DNA of 64,000 nucleotides from Thecaphora thlaspeos (Eukaryota; Basidiomycota; Ustilaginomycetes; Urocystidales; Glomosporiaceae), in contig UWYS01000020.1 in assembly GCA_900291925.1 (NCBI GenBank), forward strand, positions 1 through 64,000, read 5' to 3'. The position numbers were made by a program, and so were the translations under genes. The stretch's first letter is position 1. Each line of letters opens with the position of its first letter. Shown here one piece after another: positions 1 through 10,632 of the stretch. The notes beneath the pieces are model-generated. The model had not been told where the DNA came from. It searched no databases and saw nothing but the letters and a program-made list of their open reading frames with translations.

Positions 1-238
1 CTAACCCTAACCCTAACCCTAACCCTAACCCTAACCCTAACCCTAACCCTAACCCTAACCCTAACCCTAACCCTAACCCTAACCCTAACCCTAACCCTAA
101 CCCTAACCCTAACCCTAACCCTAACCCTAACCCTAACCCTAACCCTAACCCTAACCCTAACCCTAACCCTAACCCTAACCCTAACCCTAACCCTAACCCT
201 AACCCTAACCCTAACCCTAACCCTAACCCTAACCCTAA
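1..238. repeat. Telomere repeat (CCCTAA)n
   Basis: About 40 perfect tandem copies of CTAACC run from the first base to 238, where the last CCCTAA is followed by unique sequence (AGACGCGC). This is the C-rich strand of a TTAGGG telomere, so the window starts at a true chromosome end. No degenerate telomere-like repeats are seen on the inner side. Confidence 0.99.
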
Positions 239-1644
239 AGACGCGCTTGCCACACGGCAATTTTCAATCTGTACGGTAGCGTGCCTGTACATACAGCACG
301 ACTGTCTTCGGAAATACCAAGGGTCGCTGGGAGGCTACTGGGGTTAGGGGGAGGGGAAGAGAGGGAGAGGTGGGGGAAGATTGCAGGGAAAGGCCAAACA
401 TTGCTGCCGGCTTTCGTTTTCCGGGGAAGTTGGAGGGAAGAAAAAGTGGGAAATAAGCGTGTGGCAGGAAATGTGTGGGGAGGACTATGTATGACGGGAG
501 CCGCCGTGGTGGTTGTCAAGGAAGGCGAGCGAGCGCAATGTAATGCGCAGCAGAGGGAAGCAGGCGCAGGTACGGGGACGGAAAGGAGGATGACAGGCGG
601 TGCCAACAAGCCGCTGCATCCAAGCCGATTCGGAAGGCGGGAATCCGGGCGGAAGCGAGCGAAGCAGTCGAGGGGCCGAGTTCCCTTCTTCCGGGCTTGC
701 GTCGAAACCGTCACTGCGTGGCGGACAAGGCAAGGGGGACACGCAGAGCAAAACTCTGGGTCGAGGCGTCGTCAGCGGCAGGAGGCGGCGGCGGTTTCAC
801 CGCGTGCCTGCGCAGCAAGAAAGGGTGCGGCGGTCTCTTTTGCTCTACGGTATTTGGGCAATCTGTACTGTATGGCCTGGACCGCCAGTTGACGCGTGTC
901 GGAGAGCCCGTGTAGTGAATGCAATCGAGAGACGCGCGCAGCCTCAATGACTCGCACGACAGGCTCAAACCTAGACCGCAGGGCGCAAGGGCCGATCGGG
1001 CGTCCATCTTTCGCGCCGAGGGCGGCGGCGGCGGAGGGCGCGTTGCGTTCGTGACCGACCCTCTCGCTGGGCAGAACGTTTAGCTCCACTTTCTTCATCG
1101 TCTGTTTCTTTCACCTCATCCTTTCCGCCCCCTTGCTCCAAGCAACCCGTACCCGCCTTGCCCTCCTCTCCTCCCCTCCCCTCTCGTCAAGACTACCACC
1201 GCTGCGGGACCGGAAAGCCCGTCAGGCTAGTCGACTCTCGATCCTGCTCGGGTCACGTCCGACGACCAGCACCAGCCGTCGTCTACCTCACCACGCTACA
1301 ACACGCGCGCCGCTCCTCGCACCGGTCAACTAGGCAGGCCGGCCCGGACGCTGCCGCAACTTTGCACTCTCTCTCGTCTTGGCCTGGTCAGACGCAGAGA
1401 CGGTCTACATCCATCTCTCTGTGACTCACATCTGCCTCGGTTCGACCGGTGCCTCTGCGGTTCAGCCTGCGCCCGCCCACCACTGGCAGAGTTGAGCAAG
1501 CCGCTCCGGCATTCGGCACATCCGTCTCAGCATCCTCAAGAGGTACGCATAAGCTCACTTCTATCGTACAACTTCGTTTTATACACCACCACGCGCTCGC
1601 TCTCTGCCCGGAACAGAGGCTAGCCGTGATAACACGACACCAGC
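239..1644. other. Short subtelomere and 5' region of first gene, no gene recognised
   Basis: This is single-copy looking sequence. The reading frames in it have no recognisable domain and look like chance frames in GC-rich DNA. No subtelomeric helicase gene is present. CTGTAC-type palindromic words occur at about 269-295 and 864-872. From about 1090 the plus strand becomes C/T-rich, as expected for the leader of the gene that starts at 1645. Confidence 0.6.
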
Positions 1645-4600
1645 ATGCCGCGAAGAGCCCTACCCATCGCCGCCGCTTCGTCTTCAGCGCTGCAGGCACC
1701 ACCACCACCACCGCACCCCATCGCCCGTCGCCTGCGCCGATCATGGAAGTTTGCCGCCGTCTGTCAATTTCTCTTTGTCTTTGACGAGGCTTTCGGCATG
1801 TCCGGCTTCGAGACAGAGGTGAGTCGACCCGCATTGCAAACGCTCTACGTCGTCGCAAAACTCGACAAGCCAGACCGACGACCCGCCGCCTGACAGATCG
1901 ACTGACTTTATGGCTTTACCTCACTCTGCCACCGCCTCTGTCCGACGCTGCCACCAACCCTCTCCCGCCTCCCTGCCCGCCTCCCTGCCTTGCCCGCGAT
2001 AGAGCCTCGAAAATGACTTTGCTGGGCCAGAGAGCAACGTCATCCCGGACCTCATGAAGAGGCTGCTATACACCCTCACCTTGGACCGCAGGATCGAGTG
2101 AGTATCCGGCCGACCGTTGCTGTCGCTGTTGTTTTACGCGGCGCGGCAACCATTCGTGTTCTACTTACCGAACATAGTCGACAGATACTGAAGCTGACCC
2201 GCTCTGCGTCCTCCCCTCGACAAATTCCCGACACCAACGACAGACTGTCCAACTGGCAGGAGCATCTCTGGCAACAGTATCTCGCTCGTGATCCCGAGGC
2301 CAATCCCTTTGGCACCGTCGAAGAACCCCGTAGCTGGGATAGGCTGTCCATCGACGACAAGGTCAGTCTAGTATGGGCGACGGCCTTGGCTTCAGAAAGG
2401 ACTCTTGATGGGAATGGTCGTCGCTGACACTCCTCTCTCCCGTGTTCCCTGGCCCCGTCCCTCGCCAGATTACGTCCTTGCACAACCTCTGCGAGTGGCA
2501 GCTGCAGGATCCCGAGCGCTTCCGCAAGCTCGTCAAGTCCGAGGAGGACACCACCACTTGGGTACGTTCTCCTCCGCTTGCCTAACCCTCGAGCCTCTAC
2601 GCCGGCCTTCTCGCCGACCTGTCGACCTGACCCACTCTATGTCCTCTCCTTCTTCCACGCGCAGCGCGTTGCTCCGATTGGCTGGGACGCCGACGACAAC
2701 GCCTACTGGCTTTTCGACGACAATCGGATCTGGATCCAGCGGCCAGCGCCGCCGCCACCCCCGGCTAAGAAGGCCGCCGCGAAAGCTCGGACGCCCGCCA
2801 GGAAGGGCTCCAAGCGGGCCCGGACCGAGACCGCCGCCGCCAAGCGGGCCGCCGCTGCCGCCTCTTCTCCGTCTGCCAGGTCGACGCCGGCCAAGTCGAT
2901 GGCCGCCAAGAGGGCGGCCGCGACACCTGCGAGCGGCAGCCGGTCTAGCCCGAGGAAGAGAGGACGGGTCAGCGAGATCGAAGTCGAAGAGTCGGACAGC
3001 GGGTCCGTAACACCGAGCAAAAAAGGCCGCGGAGAGCACGGCAAGGTGCTTGCGCGGCGGCCGCCCGCCCGGGGGACGCGGACCTCGTCGCGATTTGCCA
3101 AGGATGATGCCGACGAGGACAACAGCGACTCTGACCTTAGCGATCCGCCAGACGAGGGTGACGACGAGGAACAGCAGCAAAAGGTCGAGACGACGGAAGC
3201 AGGGGATGGCGAGGCGGCCGAGGAAGAGGTGAAAGAGCACGCCGCCAAGGTGATCGATGAGGATGTCGTCGCCGCTGAAGAGCAGCCTGCGGCGGAAAAG
3301 CAAGAAGACGCGGAGGCACAGGCAGAAGAGCTCAAGATGAAAGTCGAAGAGACGGAGGAGTGGGTCGAGTTCGAAACGGTAAGTATCCGCGGGAGGGGAC
3401 AGCTTGCTCATATCAGACAAGCAACCCGATGTTTTCTGACGCTATCGCCCCCTTGTTGCCTCAATTCGGCCTGCCCCGACTGCCCCGACCGCCCCGACCG
3501 CCTGCCCTGCAGATCGTCATCACACGGACTGATTGGCTCGAATTCGCCGCCCGCTTCGGCAAATCCAAGGACCTCAACGAGCGCAACCTCCACAACTTTG
3601 TCAACGAGGAGATCCTGCCCACTGTGCTGGCCAACTTCGACGAGCAGGACCGCCAGCGCGTGCTCGAGGCGGCACTGGCCAACCGAAAGCGGTCGAGCCG
3701 AATCGCGATCAAGGAGTCGGAGAAGGAAGAGCGCGAGCGCGACCGGGAGGCGCGAGCGAGGATGGAGGAGAAAATGGCCCGCCTGCGGCAGGAAGACGAC
3801 GAGAAAAAGGCGAGGGAGGAGGAGGAGCTCAAGGCGCAGAAATCTCGCGAGGAGCGCATTCGTGAGAGGGAGGAACGGATCTTTGCCCGGGAGCGCGAGG
3901 CCGAGGAGAAGGCGATTCGCGAAGAAATGGAGCGCGAGCAGAGGGAGCGCGAGCGCGAGGAGCGGAAGCGGCGGCGCGACGAGATCATCGCCAACGGCGG
4001 CGTTCCGCCCTCGGAGGATGCCACGGCAACTCCGGAACCGCACCAAAGCGGCATTGGCGGTGGTGGCGGCGTCGGCAGTGCTGCCAACGGCCTCGCCGAT
4101 GCCGCGCCCGTAGCCGACGATGAAGAGGAGAACTGGGAGCTCGGCTGCGAAGTATGCGGCAAGGCCGGCATCAACCCGCCGGACGAAGGCCGCGAGATCG
4201 TCTGCTGCGAAACATGCGGCGTCTGGCAGCACGTCAAGTGCTGGAACAAATTCGACAAGCACATCCTCAATCAGCGCAAGAACCGCGACTGGGCCAACGT
4301 CGACTTTTACTGCACCAAATGCCGCCCGCCGCCCGCAGGCGTCCCCGTTCCGACGCCCGGGATGCAGTTCCTCAAGCGCGAGAAGCCGAGCCCCAGCGGT
4401 GGAAGCAGCGTCGGCCGCAACAGCCAGGATCCCGAGACGCCGACGCGGCAGAAGATCAGACTGGTCAACCGGAGCAGCGGCGATGGCGTCGATGACGTAG
4501 ATGGGACCTCTCTGGCTGCTGCCACCTCCGGTGCTACTTCCGCCCCGATCCAGACCCCGACGCTAGGCCCAACCGCTTCCGCCGTCGATTCGAAGCAAGG

Positions 4601-6089
4601 CGTCCAGGCGGCCGAGACGGGCCTGCTTACGAGCTCAGGCGCCGCTTCCAGGACATTGGTCGCTGCGCCTAGCCCGTTGCCGACCCCCGCTGGCGTCGGA
4701 CCCGGCGTCGAGCCTTCGCGGCTGCCATCTGCTCAGCCCTTGCCGGGCTCAAGCACGAGTTCGAGCTCCGTAGGAGGCGAGACGCCGGCAACGCAGGGCA
4801 AGCCTATCCTCGCCACCGCCGCCAGCGCCGACGCCTCGCCAGCCCCATCACCGCTTGGTCGGACTGCCCCAGACTCTACGGCTCCCGAGCCTCCGTCGAC
4901 GCCGTCGGGAGCCGGAGCAATGCTGCCGCCTGCTTCGGCGCGGATGGCGGCTTCGAGTCACCAGCACGACGCCGCCGCCGGCTCGCCCGGTGGTACGGCC
5001 ATCGCAGCCACCGGCGTCCCGCCGCGTTCGCCATCGATCAGCGGGCCCGGCTCGAGCGCCAAGTACGCTCGGCCCTCGCAGTCTGTCGGCTCCTTCCCCA
5101 TCCGTCACACGCCCGCCAAATCGCCGCTCTCTCGTCCGTATGACTCGGGGCAATTCCAGAATGGCAGCAGCGGTCCGCCTGCGCTGCTCTCGAACGGCGA
5201 CTTCAGCCTGGGACCGTCGAGGGCGATCAGCCCGAGCCCTAGCCGCGGCAACGGCGCTGGTAGCAGCAGCAGCACTTTGACGCCGACCAAGGCCGATGGT
5301 CTGCAGAGCGGCATCGCGCTCGCGCCGGGCCGGCTCAACTCGCCGTTCGGCTCAGCCGCTTCGTCGCCTCCCTCTCTGCCGGCCGTCGTGCGGTCCATGA
5401 CCAACGGCGGCGGCGGCGGCGGCGGCGCGTCGAGACCGGGCTCGCTCGTGGCGCCCGACTCGTCCACCACGACGGGACACGTAGCGGGCGCCGTGAGTTC
5501 CGTGCCGCTCTTTAGCCCGGCCATGACGACGGCGGTGCCCATCCTGGGCGTCCCTGGCATCGGCGGCCAAATGGACGGGTCACCGAACGTGACGTCCACC
5601 GGCGCGGCCTCTGGGCCCGTCGCGCCCGGCACGGCGACGGCGACGGCGGCGAACAAGCAATTCGGTCCTAGCCCGCCCAAGAACCCATTTGGCTCTCCGT
5701 TCGCCAAAGCTGCGGGGCCGAGCGCAGGTGCGGCAGGTCAAGCGTTCAAGGTGCTGGAAGCGGGGGAGCGAAAGCCTCCCAGTGCCTCAGCAATGGGTCT
5801 AGGGTTCGCGGGACCTTTGCAAGCCGCTGTGTCCGTGGCGGCTTCCGGCAGCGCTGTTGTTCCACCGACGGTCATGCCGGATGCCAAGTTGGCGTCGACG
5901 TCGACGACGGCGCCGGCCGAAGGGAACGAGAGTGTGAGCATCTCGACACCTGCTGCCGAAGGGGCGAAGGTTGAGGTGGACAGGATGCAGGAGGAGACGA
6001 TACGACCTGAGAGGCCTAGGGATCCTGCTCCCACCCCCGTCGCGCCACGGGCGAAGGACACGCAGACGTCGCAGCGGTCAGAGGCGTAA
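1645..6089 (+). CDS. DDT-WHIM-PHD chromatin remodelling subunit
   Basis: Six exons are proposed: 1645-1818, 2003-2097, 2244-2361, 2469-2561, 2665-3378 and 3513-6089. All introns are GT-AG and the joined length is 3771 nt (1256 aa). Residues about 33-105 form a DDT-like helical domain (FLFVFDEAFG near the start). Residues about 125-180 form a WHIM-type segment that ends in IGWDADDNAYWLFDDNRIW. After an acidic, Ala/Lys-rich stretch there is a second conserved helical block (TDWLEFAARFGKS onward) and a long Glu/Arg coiled coil. A PHD finger follows at about 607-669 with CEVC, CCETC, HVKC and CTKC zinc ligands. The C-terminal 590 residues are Ser/Pro/Gly/Ala-rich and disordered. The order matches CECR2/RSF1/BAZ-like partners of ISWI remodellers, so a nuclear histone-reading role is inferred. 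The start is the first ATG before the DDT domain. The gene begins 1.4 kb from the telomere. Confidence 0.85.
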
Positions 6090-6482
6090 AGACGGTGTGG
6101 AGGGAGGGTGGCGCGTGTGATCTCTTTCAAGATGTCTCTCGTAGGCGCTGTGCGTCGTTGAACGAATGCTGTACCGGTGCACAATCCCTGTCTTTTTTCG
6201 GAGCACGTCTGTGTCTCGACGGATGGAGGCAAGGCAAGGTGAGATTGATGTGATGGGAGGCCAGGATGAAGTGCGGCAGGTGTGATGGCGGGGGGAAGCG
6301 AGGCGAACCGGCGTCATGATCGCTTTTTGGCCCGGCGGGATGTGTGGAGGTTTGCTGCGTCGGCTGCGTCGGTTCAGTTTGCCTTTGTACCACCATCTCC
6401 CCCCGGGCGCCCCTCGCCCCTCGCCCTCTTTGTCGCTCGTCGTCGCTCGTCGTCCTTGGCTCTTTTTCTCGCCCTGGTCGCC

Positions 6483-7840
6483 ATGGTTGCAGGTGCTATC
6501 CGACCGCATCCTCGGACCGGGAGCAGCGGCAGGAACGGGTCCGGCCTCGGCTCCCGTCCCGATGCAGCGACACAGACGTTTTCCGCCGAGACTTGTCCCT
6601 CCTCCTCCTCCTCCTCCCCCTCCTCGTCATCATCAAACCCACTCTCACCGCTCTCCAGACTTCCTTGCGAACTACACGACCACATCCTCGCACTCTCCGC
6701 GCGAAGCACCTTGCACGCTCGGGAAAAGATGACGTATCTCCTTCTTTCGAAACGACACCATGCACTCCTACTCTCAGCAATCTACCACACTATCCTCCTC
6801 ACCTCTGTGCACGCCATCGTATCGTTCGCTTCGTTCCTTCGTCAACCTACATCTCGCTCCGTTGCGGCCAAGGTACGACGAATCTGGATAGGTCCAGACG
6901 AGTGTACGTCCGACCTCATAACGGCACTTACACCACCATCTCCACTCGAATCTGCCTACGTCACAAACCTGCGCGATTCGGTACACACTTCGACGCGCGC
7001 GATCCTACGTTCGTGTCGAAAGGTATACGATCTGGCGCTGAATGGAGAGTTGGGCAGTAAACCGATTGCGAGTACTTTCGGATCGGCTTGTCAGCCGACG
7101 AGGGTGACTTGTGTCAATCCTCATAGTTTCGTAGGGGGCTTTCAGGCGGATGTGTTTAAAAAGTGCCAGCGGTTGAAGATTATCGACACCAATCTGGTGG
7201 ACGAGGAGGTGGATGGCATTGTGTCGCTTTGTGGTGAGTTTGTCGGTTAGCCTTCTTTAGTCTGCGTCAAAGGAAAGGACGCTACGGTCTAGCAGCGGCG
7301 AGACGAACAGCGTTTCTTACTGCGCCTCCCTCCCTCTTCTTACCCTACACGACTTGGCATTCGACAGATCTGGAATGGTTCATCTGGACATCACCGAAAG
7401 ACTACGGTGACATCGCGCGGGACACGTCGGTGCTGCACCGTCTTCTGTCCCGGCGTCCTATCGCCCTCCAACGACCTCCTCACGACACGACAAACTCCAC
7501 CGCCGCGTCGTCTCGTTCAAATCGACACGACAGCCTCCACCTCGTCACCATCTCAACCGCCTCGTCGCGCTCTCGTTTCTTTCTCGAATCCCTCTCTTCT
7601 CTCCATCCCATCCTTGCTTCCAAGACATGCACGCCTCCCAGCAACCACGTCCCACTTCCCCACGTCCAATCTACATCTCTCGACGATGTCATAATCCAAC
7701 AGTGGGACGCTCTGAGGGATCTTATAAACCAGGCGAACGCAGGGTACGGAATAGGAGGGTTGGAAGAGGGGGATACGGTCGATCCGAGTGATGCTTTACG
7801 ATGGGCTAGGAGCGAGTGGGCGCGTGAGAGATGGGTTTAA
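6483..7840 (+). CDS. F-box-like hypothetical protein
   Basis: Two exons are proposed, 6483-7233 and 7368-7840, joined G|AT across a GT-AG intron (407 aa). A Ser-rich N-terminus is followed at about residue 55 by LSRLPCELHDHILALSA, which reads like the first helix of an F-box (Leu-Pro-x-Glu-x-x-x-x-Ile). Downstream helices carry conserved-looking hydrophobics but no clear leucine-rich repeats. Many fungal F-box proteins of this layout are substrate adaptors of SCF ubiquitin ligases; here that role is inference. The start at 6483 has a good context (GCCATGG). A further in-frame ATG at 6285 would add 66 residues but lies in C/T-rich leader-like sequence. The gene is transcribed away from the telomere, 394 bp after the PHD gene. 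Confidence 0.6.
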
Positions 7841-8033
7841 CGAGATGGTGTAAGGTCGTATCGTCAAGGTGACACAGGTCGATGGCTTGACGTACGTCGA
7901 GGGAAAGGGGGCATGTGCGAATACATACAGACGACGCTACATCCCTTCCGCGCCTCTTCCGTCCCGGCTCCACCTCCTTGCCTCGCGAGCAACGTCCCAA
8001 CCCCGGCCCGCACGCCCCCGCCCCACGCCTCGC

Positions 8034-10148
8034 TCAGATGGCCGTCCCCACCTCGATGAGCCGACTCTCGAGCGTCTCGAGGTTGACCAGCACCACCTGT
8101 CGCGTCTTTGCGAATTCGGGCACCATGACCACCCTGCACGCCCGGCCCTTGGTGCGCCTCGCTCCTCCCTCCCCCTCCTGCTCCTCCTTCCCATTCTCCT
8201 GCTGCTCTTCCGATGCGTCTTCGTCGAATTGGTAGAGGGCGGTGGCGTAGGCGGGCTGGTTGCCGATAAAGAGGACGTCTGGCCGTTGACGGATCAGAAA
8301 CGGATCCGTCGACTTGAACGGGTAGCACCCTGCGGTCGGCATGGATTTAGATCAGGGGGAAAGGCTGGGATCCGTTCAGCACTCATCCCGGATCGAAGCG
8401 AGCCGATCCGAGCCGGGCGGCGAAATGCCTACTTACACAGCGTATCGGGCGCGGTCGGCGCCAGGTGTCCCCACTCGAGGCATCGGCACGCCATCTCGAG
8501 TCGAGCCTCGTCGCCTTCCTCGACGTACTTGAATACGTCGTCAACGTTCTGCCCCGACGTCCCGAGCATGCTGCAGCCGTCCATGCCGATCCACGACGGG
8601 TTCGTCTCGCGATGCAGCGAGTCGAAGCGGCCGGAACGCGGCAGCAGCGCAAAGTGGATCGGCTGCTGCGGCATAGCGATCGATGCCGGATCGCGCGCCC
8701 CCGGCAGCAGGTGTACCGGCATCGCCGAGCAGAGGTCGGTCAGAAACTGGTCGAGCGCCAACGTGGGTGTGGGCGAGTAGTGCGGGACGTCGACGCCGAA
8801 GCGTTTCTAGAATAGCGGCGACGGCGGCGATGGTGAGGACGCGATAACGAGAAGAGGTCCGGGTTCAGCATGTGCGTGTGCATCAAGACGTATGCGTTGG
8901 TCGTCTGCCGGTGCCGTGGCCCCCCATGCTGCCTGCTGCTCACCGTCCTTGTCTCGTCTTCGTTCCGCACGGGCGCGGCCATCGAGTTGCCGGCAACAAT
9001 GGCGGCCACCACCCTGGAACTCGCCTCGCGGTCCTGCGCGGCACGATCGAGTTGGTCAAGCAAAGAGAACGTCGTGTCAGTCGCATACAGCCCGATCTCC
9101 TCTCTCGCACGCGCTCCTTCGATCCAGATCCCGTCAGACTCACCTCTCCCTGGCCCAGCTCGCCGGTGAGCCACTCTGTGAGGAACTGCATGGCAATCTC
9201 GCTGTCCAGGCTGTCCTCTCCGCCGATGGCGAGGCCGCTCATGATGGCAACCCAGCCGCCTTTGCCGCTGGCACTGCTGTCGAGGTTCATGCTTTCCCGC
9301 GCCTCCTCGGTCTTTGTTGCGCTGCTGGCCTCTGGCAGGCTGGCAAAGACGGCGTCGACGACTTCAAAGTCGCCCGCACGTGTTTCTGTCCCTAGGACGG
9401 CGGCGACGGCACCCGTGATGAGCATGGGTCGCAGCCTGCCTCCCGGACGAATAGCTTCGCCGACGAGCTTAACGCGGCCGCTCTGGTCTTCGATGTAGAG
9501 CTCGTCGCGAGCGGCGTTGACAAACTTGGTGCGGGCCGGCTGCGGAGCCAGCAATTGCTGTATTAAAGGATCAGATTGGAGGGGTAGCAAGCAGCGAAGG
9601 CAGAGGTCTGATCAACGCACGAGCAAGCTTGACCGAGGCGAGGGGCGCGGTACGACGTCACGGCTGCTCACCTCTCGGGTGAGGTCCTCGATTACGTCTG
9701 GTTTGAGGGGCATGGCGCAGTAGAGATTGCCGATGACGTAGCATACCTTGCCCTGCCTGACGTCAAGGATGCGGTCAGTGTGGTGGGGCGGGCTTGCCAT
9801 GGAGACGCGCTTGCGCTTCCTCGTGGAAGGGCCGGCCTGGTCGTTGTAGCCGTCGTGGTGAACGCTTCCATCCCGGTCGTCGGGGTCGCCATCGTCGATG
9901 GAGGCGGTAGAGGCTTGCGACTGGCTCTGGGAGAAGTGGTGGAAGCCGTCTACCCACTTGCGGTGTGCGCACTGGAGGATGCGCTTTTTAAGAAACGAGA
10001 GGCGGTAGTCGTAGAGCTGTGCAAACTGCTTCGAGTAGGAGCGCGAGCCGAGGGGCACGACAAGGGGCTTACGGAGGGCCGAGAGGTCGAGGGGAGCCGC
10101 CTCGCGGCGCGAGAGGGCGGCCGATGGTGGTGGTGCTTTGCCAGGCAT
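8034..10148 (-). CDS. POLD2: DNA polymerase delta small subunit (B subunit)
   Basis: Five exons are read on the minus strand: 10148-9672, 9557-9144, 9033-8944, 8806-8437 and 8329-8034. Together they make 1647 nt (548 aa), close to the family length of about 470-500 plus a low-complexity insert. The N-terminal half holds the OB-fold region (RSYSKQFAQLYDYRLSFLK; VCYVIGNLYCAMPLKPDV). The C-terminal half is the calcineurin-like, catalytically dead phosphoesterase domain. Landmarks there are VVAAIVAGNSM, LDQFLTDLC, VHLLPGARDP, the stretch around DGCSMLGTSGQNVDD, and WCYPF at the last splice join. The subunit (budding yeast Pol31, fission yeast Cdc1) bridges the catalytic subunit and Pol32/Cdc27 at the replication fork and also serves Pol zeta. 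It is divergently arranged with the gamma-tubulin complex gene, sharing a 484-bp spacer. Confidence 0.95.
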
Positions 10149-10632
10149 GGCCGAGGGCAGGGCGGGAGGTGTGCTGAAGTCGAGTGAGCGCCTCGGATGT
10201 TGCGAGGTGGCGGCGTCGGCGGCGGGGTGACGGTGCTGGTGGTGGCTAGAGAGAGGAAGCAGACGGAAAGGGGGTTGGAGAGGGGGGAAGAGGGGGGAAG
10301 AGGGGAGGAGAGGGGAGGAGAGAGAGGAGAGAGTCGCAGGCCAAGGCCTTGGTCTCGGCCTGCTTCCGACGACGCGGCGTGGCCGTCTGTACGCGACACG
10401 CGTGGAGTTGAGCCTGGCAGCCGAGAAGCGCGGCAGCGGGCCGAGCCAGAGCAACACACACGCACACTCGGCCAAAGCTCAAGCGCAAGCTCAACACAAG
10501 CGCGCCGCCGTCGACGAGGAACAACGCTTCTCGCCTCTCTCTTCTCTGCCCTCGCTACGTTTTCTCCTTCTTCTGCCACCACCACCTAGGCCCTCCCCCT
10601 CGCAGTCCACCCCTCTGCCTCTGCCCGGCGCC
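10149..10632. promoter_or_regulatory. Divergent promoter region with homopurine tract
   Basis: This is the spacer between two head-to-head genes (POLD2 left, gamma-tubulin complex protein right). It holds a 57-base stretch made only of G and A (10277-10333, GGGGAAGAGG-like repeats). C/T-rich sequence lies just upstream of the right-hand ATG. No TATA box is apparent. A shared bidirectional promoter is inferred from the gene order. Confidence 0.55.

Noticed and set aside
281..1100. Several overlapping open frames next to the telomere
   Set aside because: They overlap on both strands, contain no domain and use GTG-type starts in part; they look like chance frames in GC-rich DNA.
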